Assembly: GCF_029892105.1 (NCBI RefSeq)
Contig: NZ_JARZAJ010000020.1
Location: forward strand, 62,001-126,000
Length of the DNA stretch: 64,000 nt
DNA from: Kitasatospora sp. GP82
Lineage (GTDB): Bacteria > Actinomycetota > Actinomycetes > Streptomycetales > Streptomycetaceae
Reading direction: 5' to 3'
Shown here: positions 1 to 7,873 of the stretch, one piece after another
Position numbering within the stretch: the first letter of the stretch is position 1
How the letters are laid out: each line of letters begins with the position of its first letter
Position numbers and translations under genes: made by a program
The notes under the pieces: model-generated
What the model was told of the DNA's origin: nothing
What the model saw: only the letters and a program-made list of their open reading frames with translations
The model's database searches: none

Positions 1-2
1 GC

Positions 3-686
3 TACTACGGCCAGATCCGCACCGAGGTGCTCCGCCTCACCCGCATGGTCGACGACCTCTTCGAGCTCTCCCGTATGCAGACCGGCGCGCTGAGCCTCTC
101 ACCCTCGCGGGTCTCGGTCTACGACCTGGTCGGCGACGCCATCGTCGGAGCCTCTCCCCTGGCCCGCGAGCGCGGCGTACGGCTGCTGGACGGACACGTC
201 GAACCGGCCCCCGTCCACGTGGACGACCGGGAGATCGCCAGGGTGTTGGCCAACCTGCTGACCAACGCCATCCGCCACACCCCGGCCGAAGGCGTCGTGG
301 CGGTCGCCGCCCACCGGGAGGCACGCGAAGTGGTGCTCTCCGTCACGGACGAGTGCGGCGGCATACCGGAACACGAACTGGCGAGGGTGTTCGACACCGG
401 ATGGCGAGGCGGCGGCACCCGGACTGCGGTCTCGTCCCGTCCCACCGGCGTCGTGAACACCGCCGGAGCGGTGGCCGCTTCGTACATGGACGGCCGGGCC
501 GGGCTGGGCCTGGCGATCGTCCGGGGAATCGTGGAGGCGCATGCCGGGCGAGCCAGCGTACGCAACGTCAGCGGCGGTTGCTGCTTCGAGATCGTCCTGC
601 CGGCTGCCGGCCTCTGCGGACATCTGAGCGGCGAGCCACCCGAACGGCACCGGCGAAAGGCACCCGCCAAGAGCATCGGCGGGTAG
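3..686 (+). CDS. Sensor histidine kinase, C-terminal part (runs off the left edge)
   Basis: The open frame enters from base 3 with no start, so the sensor, membrane and histidine-box parts lie outside the window. What remains is the helix after the H box (LTRMVDDLFELSRMQ) and an HATPase domain. The N box is seen in NLLTNAIRHTP, the G1 box is DECGGIPE, and the G2-type box is GLGLAIVRGIVEAHAG. An insert rich in Gly, Ala and Thr separates the F/G1 region from GLGLAI and looks like a long ATP lid. The tail after the domain is basic and proline-rich. The family autophosphorylates on His and passes phosphate to a response regulator, presumably encoded just upstream. No partner is visible here. Confidence is high for the family and nil for the signal. 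Confidence 0.9.
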   Translation, partial: YYGQIRTEVLRLTRMVDDLFELSRMQTGALSLSPSRVSVYDLVGDAIVGASPLARERGVRLLDGHVEPAPVHVDDREIARVLANLLTNAIRHTPAEGVVAVAAHREAREVVLSVTDECGGIPEHELARVFDTGWRGGGTRTAVSSRPTGVVNTAGAVAASYMDGRAGLGLAIVRGIVEAHAGRASVRNVSGGCCFEIVLPAAGLCGHLSGEPPERHRRKAPAKSIGG

Positions 687-1093
687 TCGGAGAAAGCGGA
701 GACAAAGATCGGCGACGGATCGGTCGCCAACGGTCTCGCCACCTCTGTACCGGCCCCGGTCGCGGTCAAGGTCGGCAGCGGCAAGCTGATCACGGGCGGC
801 TGAACGCCTGCTCCGTCGTCAGATACTCGCCCGGGGCGGTCGACGGCTTCGGCCGCCCCGCCCGCCAAGAACCGTCGGGACCGCTGGTCAAGGCCGGGCA
901 CCATGCCGCTCTAAGCGGGGACCTTCACCCGCTTGTCGAGCGGTCGGTGACGCGATCACGGCGGGCGCCGCCCCCTCCGGACGCGTCGTTCGCCGCCTCC
1001 ACGCCGGCAGCCCAGGCGGACCACCAGATCAACGCATCGGCATGTCGTCCATCGGCACCGTGCGTTCCATTGCCGACGATAAGGAGTTGTGTC
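687..1093 (+). other. Intergenic gap with no recognised gene
   Basis: No open frame here has family resemblance. Reading on in the kinase frame past its stop gives about 38 open codons ending near 803, which I could not place and treat as chance or a remnant. The last 15 bases hold the AAGGAG ribosome site of the next gene. The leader and promoter of that gene must lie here, but no clear -35/-10 pair was found. Confidence 0.4.
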
Positions 1094-2050
1094 ATGACAG
1101 GTGCACACTTTTGCCCACGATGTGGCCAGGCAGAACCAGAGCTGGAACACCATTGCGAACACCGCGACGACGGCCGGGCGGACATGGACACCCATGAACA
1201 GCCGTGCCTCCCACCCTACGTGTCCGGCCATAGCACACCCGATGAAGCCGCGTCGGAGTTGGAGACCGCGATTCTCGCGTTCGACGGAGCCTTTCGCCCG
1301 GCCGAGCCGACCGAGGAGGAGAGCACGGACAGCCGAGGTAGGGGCACCCGCCGCCGAATCTCGCTGACAGGCGACGGCACTCGGCGGTTTCCGTGGGCTG
1401 TCGGCACCATGACCGCCGTGGCACTGATCGCAGCAGCGGTGGTGTCGGTCCAACTCGTCGCGCTGACTGCGCCGGCCACTACCGGGCCGGGCGGGACGGC
1501 CATCGCCATGTCCGACGCTCCCACCCCCGAGACCGACTTCACCTTGCCTGCGGCGATGGCGTCTTTCGCCGCGAGTCCCCCGCCGGTCGCTCCCAGTGCG
1601 CCGGCCTCTCCCTCGGCGGCCACACCATCATCGGTTCCGTCCACACAACCGGCCGACAGCACACCCATCAGCCAGCCCGCACCGACGGCCACCTACACTC
1701 ACTCCGTCCCAGCCGTGCTGGTCGATCCGGGATCGGGCCACTGCCTCAACGTCAACACCGCTGACAACAGTGTGGGAATCTGGTCCTGCGACGGCCGTCC
1801 GAGCCAGCAGTGGATCGCCACTGCCACTGCGGAACTGCGCACTCAGGGCACCGGACTCTGCCTGGCCCCCGCCTCGGACGCCCACCCCGGTACTCGGGTG
1901 ATGGTCCGCTCATGCACCGGTTCCGAAAGCCAGAAGTGGACGGCTCAGTCGGACGGAAGCCTGATCAACACCCCGTCCGGCCTGTGCCTGGATGTGCTCA
2001 ACGGGTACAGGAACAACGGCGCTCCGCTGCAGCTGTGGACCTGCGGGTAG
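1094..2050 (+). CDS. Zinc-ribbon / single-membrane-pass protein with extracellular ricin-B lectin domain
   Basis: The ATG at 1094 follows AAGGAG by seven bases, giving 318 residues. The N-terminus carries a CPRCG knuckle (Cys7, Cys10), with further Cys/His at HHCEH near residues 19-23. An acidic stretch is followed by a basic RGRGTRRR run just before one hydrophobic helix at about 101-126. A Ser/Pro/Thr/Ala-rich stalk of about 75 residues leads to a ricin-B (beta-trefoil) domain from about 205 to the end. It shows the typical QxW repeats (QQW, QKW, LQLW) and paired Cys. The positive-inside rule puts the ribbon in the cytoplasm and the lectin outside. The role is unknown; sugar or cell-wall sensing is a guess. 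A larger gene at 7874 has the same helix-stalk-lectin plan, so the two may be related. Confidence 0.82.
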   Translation: MTGAHFCPRCGQAEPELEHHCEHRDDGRADMDTHEQPCLPPYVSGHSTPDEAASELETAILAFDGAFRPAEPTEEESTDSRGRGTRRRISLTGDGTRRFPWAVGTMTAVALIAAAVVSVQLVALTAPATTGPGGTAIAMSDAPTPETDFTLPAAMASFAASPPPVAPSAPASPSAATPSSVPSTQPADSTPISQPAPTATYTHSVPAVLVDPGSGHCLNVNTADNSVGIWSCDGRPSQQWIATATAELRTQGTGLCLAPASDAHPGTRVMVRSCTGSESQKWTAQSDGSLINTPSGLCLDVLNGYRNNGAPLQLWTCG

Positions 2051-2080
2051 CCCGGCCGATCAGGTCCGCCACCAAGAGAC

Positions 2081-2133
2081 GGCGCGAGGGTGTCCAGCTC
2101 GGTTGTGACGACCGAGCTGGACACCCTCGCGCC
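2081..2133. terminator. 22-bp perfect hairpin between converging units
   Basis: Bases 2081-2102 and 2112-2133 are exact inverse complements of 22 nt around a 9-nt loop. The hairpin lies 30 bp past the stop of the lectin gene and at the tail of the minus-strand decayed copy. It fits a bidirectional, U-tract-free terminator as used in actinomycetes. Confidence 0.8.
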
Positions 2134-2169
2134 TGCACTGTCTGCTGACGGCTGGGACTCTGCCGGCCG

Positions 2170-2669
2170 TTGTCGAGGACCATGGGGTCGTTCAGGAGGA
2201 CGAAGGCGAGCGGAGGATCGAACCCGCCCTTGATGTTGGGTATCCGGTTCGCCTGGAGCTCATTGAGGGCGAGTGAGGTCGTGTTGTGGCCGGGGTCGGC
2301 GAGGTCGGGGGCGGGTCCAGGGGGTGCAGCCGAGCGCCGGGTCCTCGAAGTTGACCAGCAGCAGGTTGTCGCTCCCGTTCAGGAGCGTGGTGCCGCCCTT
2401 GAGTGTGGCGGCCTTGGCGGCGTTCCGCTGTCGATGACCAGCAGGTTGTAGACGGAGGCCGCACTGGTGTACGCGTTGTTGTCGATCACTGTGGCCTGGA
2501 CGAACACCGACTGGTTGGGGTTGGCCCCATGGCAGGGGCCCTGCGTGGGGTCCGTGGCCGTCAGGGTGTAGGGGGTCGCCAGACCCTGGGGGCTGAGCGG
2601 ACTGGCCGGCACGCTCAACGTGCAGTTCTGGTTGCCGTGCACGGGCAGACCCAGCAGGGACCTGCCGGC
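2170..2669 (-). pseudogene. Decayed, internally deleted tandem copy of the upstream secreted-protein gene
   Basis: Reading the minus strand from about 2669, three frames in turn match the intact gene at 2670-4046. First comes an N-terminal piece (NQNCTLSVPASPLSPQGLA, then YTLTATDP and SVYN-LLVIDS). Next is a piece in a second frame containing LLVNFEDPALGCTPW. Last is a third-frame piece with SLALNELQA and AFVLLNDP. Roughly 200 codons between the first two pieces are missing, no start codon is left, and the last frame runs into the hairpin at 2081-2133 without an obvious native stop. The copy begins directly after the stop of the intact gene, so tandem duplication followed by decay is the simplest reading. 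Confidence 0.72.
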
Positions 2670-4046
2670 CTACCAGTGGTTGCCGAAGACCGTGGTGGAG
2701 GGACTCGGCATCGGAACGGTGGTCGGCGTGGTGGTTCGACTCGGGGTGGTGGTCCGACTCGGGGTGGTGGCCGGCGTGGCGGTGGGGCTCGGGGCGCCGG
2801 TCGGCACGGTGGTGGGGCTCGGGGCACCCGCTTGCGGGCAGCCGAGGCTGGTGAGCGACGCGGCGAGGCGCCGGGTGAGGAAGTCGAAGAGGCTCCGGCC
2901 GGCCTGCGGGGACGGCGCGCTGACGGTGAACTCCTTGTCCAGGTTGATGCGTTGGGTGCCGAAGGTGGCGAGGTTCATGCAGTACGCCTTGAGATCGCCC
3001 TTCGCGGCACCGCCGACCGTGGGCGGCTCTCCTCCCGCGGGGGAGGGACCGGTCGTGGCCGGGCTCTGCTGGTTGGCCTCGGCCCCCATGGGGCTCTTGA
3101 CGGGAACCAGCGCGATGGGCGAGGGCTGGAAGTTGGCTGCCTGGAGTTCGTCGAGGGCGAGTGCGGTGACCTTGTTGCCGGGGTCGGCGAGATCGGGGAC
3201 GGTCCACGGGGTGCAGCCGAGCGCCGGGTCCTCGAAGTGGACGAGCAGGTAGTTGTCGCGGGCGGCGAGCGGTGCGACGGCTGCGTGGATCAGGCTTCCG
3301 CTGTGCAGCCTGCCAGTGTTGTCGGCAGTCTTCTGAGCCGTCCTGCCGTCCGCGGTCGTCACGTACTCGGTGGTGACGTTGCCGCTGCGGTCATGTCCGA
3401 CCAAGCCCGTGTCGCGGACGGTCGGGCACGGCTCTCCGTCACGGGCGGTGCCCAGCCGTGGCACGGTGAGCCTGCCCGTGTGCTGGGCGGAGGCGGCTGC
3501 CGTGAAGAACGCGGGGGCGTTGCAGGAGGCGAACTGACCGCGCGGCTGCGTCGGGGACGGCCCGATGCACTTCCCGGCGGCGGTCTGGCCCGTCAGCTTG
3601 AGGGCGGCTCCGTTGAAGCTGAACCAGATGCCGACCACCGCGTCCACCGGCAGTGCGGGGACCACGGGGCTGACGGCGGGCTCGCTCCCCTTGTCGACTA
3701 CCAGGGGGTTGTAGACGGAGACCGCACCGCTGGCCGGGTCGAGCACGGTGGCCTGGACGAACGCCGCCTGGCCGGAATTGGACTCGCGGCAGGGGCCCTT
3801 CTCGGGGTCGGTGGCAGTCAGGGTGTAAGGAGCTGCCAGGCCGCGAGCGGTGAGCGGGTCAGCCGGCACGGCAAGGGTGCAGTTCGGGTTGGCCCGGGCG
3901 CCCGGCGGGGCGACGGGAACGGTGTCAGCGAAGGAGACGCTGAGCAGGGACGCGCCGACGGCGAGGATGCCGCCGAAGGTGAGGCTGGCTCTGGTCACCC
4001 GGCGACGCCCGGCCGACGAGTGGTGTTTGCCTGACTTTCGAATCAT
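2670..4046 (-). CDS. Secreted protein of unknown function with Pro/Thr-rich C-terminal tail
   Basis: The ATG at 4046 follows GAGGAA, giving 458 residues. Residues 1-50 form a signal peptide: basic start, RRRVTRAS, then a hydrophobic stretch ending near SVSFADT. The mature part has conserved-looking blocks: NPNCTLAVPADPL, YTLTATDPEKGPC, SVYNPLVVDKG, AVVGIWFSFNG, CPTVRDTG and FEDPALGCTPWTVPDLADPG. These resemble a family of actinomycete secreted hypothetical proteins I know only as uncharacterised. Several Cys suggest disulfides. The last 50 or so residues are a low-complexity Pro/Thr/Ser run (TTPSRTTTPSRTTTPTT) ending in FGNHW. A degraded second copy follows directly downstream. No catalytic motif was seen, and the function is unassigned. 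Confidence 0.78.
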   Translation of the reverse strand: MIRKSGKHHSSAGRRRVTRASLTFGGILAVGASLLSVSFADTVPVAPPGARANPNCTLAVPADPLTARGLAAPYTLTATDPEKGPCRESNSGQAAFVQATVLDPASGAVSVYNPLVVDKGSEPAVSPVVPALPVDAVVGIWFSFNGAALKLTGQTAAGKCIGPSPTQPRGQFASCNAPAFFTAAASAQHTGRLTVPRLGTARDGEPCPTVRDTGLVGHDRSGNVTTEYVTTADGRTAQKTADNTGRLHSGSLIHAAVAPLAARDNYLLVHFEDPALGCTPWTVPDLADPGNKVTALALDELQAANFQPSPIALVPVKSPMGAEANQQSPATTGPSPAGGEPPTVGGAAKGDLKAYCMNLATFGTQRINLDKEFTVSAPSPQAGRSLFDFLTRRLAASLTSLGCPQAGAPSPTTVPTGAPSPTATPATTPSRTTTPSRTTTPTTVPMPSPSTTVFGNHW

Positions 4047-4498
4047 GCGAATTCCTCTGTTCGAGCGGCGGCTGCCTGGAACGCGCGGCAGGAGGCGAGG
4101 CGCTGGGCCACGGTTGGTGGCTGGCCGGTCGCTGCTGGTGCATGCGGCGGGAAACCGCGGGAGAATGCCGGTTCGCGGTTCGGAAAGGATCGCCGACGGC
4201 ACCGATCGTACGGACTCTCCGGGGCTGAAAACCCATGCCGTGAAAGCCCCTAACCAACACATAAGGTTCCACTCATCGACGGCACCGATCCGGTGGCGAA
4301 GCAGGACCTGAGGGCCTCCTTAGCGGTGGCGAAAGTTTCCGGGCCGTGGTTCTCCACGAGATCGGCTCGGCCTAGGCTCGGGCTCACCCGGCCGTCGGGA
4401 GGGGCCGAGACCGGCCCTCCACCGGAATCCGCCAGACAGCGCCGCCCGCCGTTGGCACCGTGTTCCCACGGCCCGCCTGACACCGTGAGGATGATCCC
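4047..4498. other. Divergent intergenic region
   Basis: This separates the secreted-protein gene (minus) from the small gene at 4499 (plus), so both promoters should be here. An imperfect inverted repeat (AACCGCG ... CGCGGTT) lies near 4155-4185. No convincing -35/-10 pair could be fixed by eye, and no gene was seen. Confidence 0.4.
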
Positions 4499-4885
4499 GT
4501 GAACGATCTGACCAAACCGTCGCTCCTGGCCAGCACCGATGGGGGCGCCGAACTCCGCCTCGTACTCCAGCTGGACTGGAGCGACGTCGCCGAACTAGGC
4601 CGCCTGGCAAGCAAGTTGGCCGCTAAGCTGCAACGCCCCGTCAGCCTCGACGAGGCGGCGAGCCATCAGCTGAGCAGGCGCCCGGAGGCCAACCAGACCC
4701 GGCGCGGCGAGGTCGACTCCGACAAGGACACCCCAGTCAAGAACACCCCGGCGGTGCTTCCGGTCCGCGCAGCCGTCGAGCACTCCCGCCAGGCCATCGG
4801 TGCCGCAGGGCGACCGACCGGGCCTGCGCCGGCGGCGGAGTACGCCGCGCAGGCAGCCCGACACGCGACGCCGGCCCCGGCGTGA
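4499..4885 (+). CDS. Small hypothetical protein, acidic/alpha-helical N-terminal half
   Basis: The GTG start at 4499 has GTGAGGA about nine bases upstream, and the frame gives 128 residues with strong G/C third-position bias, which argues for a real gene. Residues 15-55 look folded (ELRLVLQLDW, then VAELGRLASKLAAKLQRPVSL). The second half is charged, then Ala/Pro-rich and probably disordered. No signal peptide, membrane helix or catalytic motif is visible. It lies about 250 bp upstream of the two-component pair at 5142 and may be unrelated. The overlapping minus-strand frames have worse codon statistics. Function unknown. Confidence 0.55.
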   Translation: MNDLTKPSLLASTDGGAELRLVLQLDWSDVAELGRLASKLAAKLQRPVSLDEAASHQLSRRPEANQTRRGEVDSDKDTPVKNTPAVLPVRAAVEHSRQAIGAAGRPTGPAPAAEYAAQAARHATPAPA

Positions 4886-5141
4886 GCCACCCACGCGCCG
4901 GGACGACGTCAGTGATCGTATGAGTGGCACGGCGCCCAAACCGTCGCGAGCAGGATCCCTTCATGAACCCCTAAGGTTCCGCTGAGCTTCCGTCCGATGC
5001 TTCCCGGCCCCTGGGCCGGTTGGTCCGGGGCAGCGAGCGCCACGGCCCGGCGCGACCCCGACAACACCGTGAACGGGCTGGCCGCTCCTATCGGTTGGAG
5101 ACGCTCTGGACCTGCTCGAGAAGTCGGCTACGGTGTGCGCC

Positions 5142-5864
5142 ATGACGTCCGTCCTCGTCGTCGAAGACGATCCCGCGATTCGAACTTCCCTGATAGAGGT
5201 CCTCACCAGCCATGGACTTCTGGTGCGTAGTTCTCCCGACGGCTTCGGTGCGCTGCGCGAGATCACCCAGTGGCAGCCGGACGCGGTCGTGCTCGACCTG
5301 GGCCTGCCCGACCTGGACGGCGCCGACGCGCTACGGATGATCCGCGGCCTGTCCCAGGTCCCGGTCCTGGTGGCCACCGCCCGCGACGACGAGTCGGAGA
5401 TCATCAAACTGCTCAACGCGGGAGCCGACGACTACCTGGTCAAGCCCTTCTCCGGCGGGCAGCTCGTAGCCCGCCTGACCGCCGTGCTGCGACGCTCCGC
5501 CACTCTCACCGGCGCGCCCGGCGACGTCGGTGCGCCGTGCGGCGCGCCCGATGCGAGCCATGCCCCCATGGTCACCGGCGAGTTGCGGATCGACCCGCTG
5601 GCACGAACCGTCCATCTCGCCGGCCGGGAAGTGGGCCTGACGCGCCGCGAGTTCGACCTGCTGGCCTTCCTGGCCCGGAACGCCGGACGGGTCGTCTCCA
5701 AGCGACAGCTCCTCGCCGAGGTGTGGCGCCAACCGTACGTGGAGGAGCAGACCGTCGACGTGCACCTGTCCTGCCTGCGCCGAAAGCTGGGCGAACGGGC
5801 GTCCCGGCCCCGCTACCTGCACACCGTGCGGGGTGTCGGTGTGAAGCTGGTATCGCCCTCATGA
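5142..5864 (+). CDS. OmpR/PhoB-family response regulator
   Basis: A 240-residue protein from the ATG at 5142; a GTG three codons earlier (5133) is an alternative start. The receiver domain (1-120) has the acidic pair Glu8-Asp9-Asp10, the phospho-acceptor Asp52 in VVLDLGLPDLDG, and the conserved Lys in YLVKPF. The C-terminal winged helix (about 145-238) is of the OmpR type, with LTRREFDLLAFLARN, VVSKRQLL and the VDVHLSCLRRKLG recognition helix. It is encoded with the kinase at 5861 by an ATGA overlap, so the two form a translationally coupled two-component system. The target genes are unknown. Confidence 0.93.
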   Translation: MTSVLVVEDDPAIRTSLIEVLTSHGLLVRSSPDGFGALREITQWQPDAVVLDLGLPDLDGADALRMIRGLSQVPVLVATARDDESEIIKLLNAGADDYLVKPFSGGQLVARLTAVLRRSATLTGAPGDVGAPCGAPDASHAPMVTGELRIDPLARTVHLAGREVGLTRREFDLLAFLARNAGRVVSKRQLLAEVWRQPYVEEQTVDVHLSCLRRKLGERASRPRYLHTVRGVGVKLVSPS

Positions 5865-7276
5865 GAGCCACCCTCGCCATGGTCGCTCTGGTGGCAACCT
5901 CCATGGTCGCTGTCGCCTTCCTGGTCCCCCTCGCCCTGCTGCTGCGCACCCAGGTGAAGACCCAGGCAACCGTTGTCGCCGAACAGCGGGCCGCGGCGGC
6001 GGTACCCGCCCTGGCGTTCTCCGCCCGGCCGACGGACCTGGAACGCGTCGTCGCCCGGTTGGACACGACCGAGCGGCTCGCCATCCATCTGCCGGACGGC
6101 CAGGTCATCGGAACCGCCCGCGCGTCCTCGGCGATGGTTGACCGCGCCGTCCGCGATCGGGAGCCCGTGACCGGTGACATCCTCGGCGGATGGGAGTACC
6201 TGCAACCTGTGCTCCTGGACCAGGACCGGGTGGCGGTCGTCGAGGAGTTCGTCCCGCAGGCCGAGCTGAGCCGTGGGGTGGCCAGAGCCTGGACCGTCAT
6301 GTCCCTCCTGGCCGCCTCGCTGGTGCTCGGCTCCGTCCTGGTGGCCGACCGTCTCGCGGCGCGCGTGGTGCGCGCCTCCCGCAGGCTCTCCGAGGCCTCG
6401 GCCGCCCTCGGCGCCGGCGAACTGGATGTCCGGGTGGAGCCGACAGGGCCCCCGGAGCTCCGCGCCGCCGGCCTGGCTTTCAACAGCATGGCCGACCACA
6501 TCACACAGCTCCTGGCGACAGAACGTGAGTTGGTCGCCGATCTGTCCCATCGGCTGAGGACTCCCCTGACGGCGCTGCAGCTCGCGGCCGAACGGATCGG
6601 CCCGGTCCAGGGCGCCCCCCGGATGACCGCCGCGATCCACCACCTGGAGTCCGAACTGGACTCGATCATCCTTGCCGCCCGGACTCCCCTGTCCACAAGG
6701 TCGATGAGCGCCGACCGCGGCTCGGGGCCGCTGGAGGCCGGGACCGCCCGCCCCGGTCAGCGGTTCAACGAGGCGTGTCAGGTGTCCGACCTGGCCAGGC
6801 ACCGGGTCAGTTTCTGGTCGGTGCTGGCCGAGCAGCAGGGCCGACTGTGCACGTTCGAGGCGACCGACGAACCGACGCCCGTACGACTGCGGGAGGACGA
6901 CCTCACCGCCGTCGTCGACGCCTTGGTGGGCAACGTCTTCCGGCACACACCCCAGCGGGCCGGCTTCGCGGTGAGCGTGCAGCGGACGGCACAGAGCGTA
7001 GTCCTGGTGGTCGAGGACGCCGGACCCGGTATCGAGGACCCGGCCAACGCGCTGTCCCGCGGCGTCAGCACAGGCGGGTCCACCGGCCTCGGGCTGGACA
7101 TCGCCCGCAGTGCTGCAGAATCGACCCGAGGCCACGTGCGGGTGCTGCGCAGCGAGTTGGGAGGGGCGCGGGTGGAGGTGGAGCTCGGCCTGGCCTCGGA
7201 TCCGCGCCGCACCCTCGGCGGGCGCTGGCGCCACCGGCATCGGCGGGCCGCGGAGACCCGACGCCTCAGCCAGTAG
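5861..7276 (+). CDS. HAMP-domain sensor histidine kinase
   Basis: The ATG at 5861 overlaps the regulator stop, giving 471 residues. Membrane helices span about 5-28 and 146-168 and bracket a short extracytoplasmic domain of about 115 residues. HAMP follows (about 170-222), then the H box DLSHRLRTPLTAL with phospho-acceptor His230. The catalytic domain has N box DALVGNVFRHTP, G1 box DAGPGIED and G2-like STGLGLDIARSAA. The C-terminus ends in a basic RWRHRHRRAAE tail. It should phosphorylate the regulator encoded immediately upstream. The small sensor resembles envelope-stress kinases more than nutrient sensors, but the signal cannot be read from sequence. Confidence 0.92.
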   Translation: MRATLAMVALVATSMVAVAFLVPLALLLRTQVKTQATVVAEQRAAAAVPALAFSARPTDLERVVARLDTTERLAIHLPDGQVIGTARASSAMVDRAVRDREPVTGDILGGWEYLQPVLLDQDRVAVVEEFVPQAELSRGVARAWTVMSLLAASLVLGSVLVADRLAARVVRASRRLSEASAALGAGELDVRVEPTGPPELRAAGLAFNSMADHITQLLATERELVADLSHRLRTPLTALQLAAERIGPVQGAPRMTAAIHHLESELDSIILAARTPLSTRSMSADRGSGPLEAGTARPGQRFNEACQVSDLARHRVSFWSVLAEQQGRLCTFEATDEPTPVRLREDDLTAVVDALVGNVFRHTPQRAGFAVSVQRTAQSVVLVVEDAGPGIEDPANALSRGVSTGGSTGLGLDIARSAAESTRGHVRVLRSELGGARVEVELGLASDPRRTLGGRWRHRHRRAAETRRLSQ

Positions 7277-7873
7277 GCCTGAGCCCCTGCCGGACGAGCA
7301 GCCGGGCGCGGGCGGGTCCGCCTCCGTCGCCGCGCCTTCACGCCATTCGCCCGGGGCGGCTTGGCGGCCGGGAGCCGGTCTTCGATCCTCCCGATGACCC
7401 GTCATGTCGTCAGCAGCCCTCTGCCCACCCGGGCTCCGGTCCCACGTCCACGATGTCTCGTGGAACAGTCGCCCATCATCCCTCGACAACTCGAGTTCGT
7501 GTCAACGATCACGGCGAGAAGGAGTCGAAATCAGCACAAGAACAACCATGTTGACAATATGTCAGCTAAGCCTCTGGTCATTCATCACGAATGCGCCGGT
7601 AGGGTCTTGACTCCAGATGTCCGGCGCGACCAATATCCTCTACCGACGGGTAGGAGTGATGATCACAGGAGATATCGACAGTCGCGTGACAGGGCGCCGG
7701 ACGATCCCGGCATCGACCCGGTCCTCACGGCGGGAATTTCCCACGGGCGTCTTTCCGGTGCGACGCACACGCACGGGGCCCTGGTTCGTCGACGTGCGTG
7801 CCGCAGCGCCCACCCCGCTCTCTGTGTTGTCCTTTCGACTGCGTAACCCCAGGGTGATGCGCGAGGAGAAGAG
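7277..7873 (+). other. Long leader/intergenic region before the sigma-like lectin gene
   Basis: No convincing gene is seen. From about 7490 to 7680 the sequence is clearly less GC-rich than the surroundings, as expected for a promoter region. One candidate promoter is listed separately. A frame opening near 7656 behind an AGGAG-like site runs on into the next gene out of frame and has poor codon bias, so it was not called. Confidence 0.45.
7607..7636 (+). promoter_or_regulatory. Candidate housekeeping-type promoter
   Basis: TTGACT at 7607-7612 and CAATAT at 7631-7636 are separated by 18 bases, inside the AT-richest part of the gap and about 240 bp before the start at 7874. The -10 box is weak; this is inference from pattern alone. 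Confidence 0.35.

Noticed and set aside
687..803. Short frame continuing after the kinase stop as a hidden gene
   Set aside because: No start codon or ribosome site and only about 38 codons; no family recognised.
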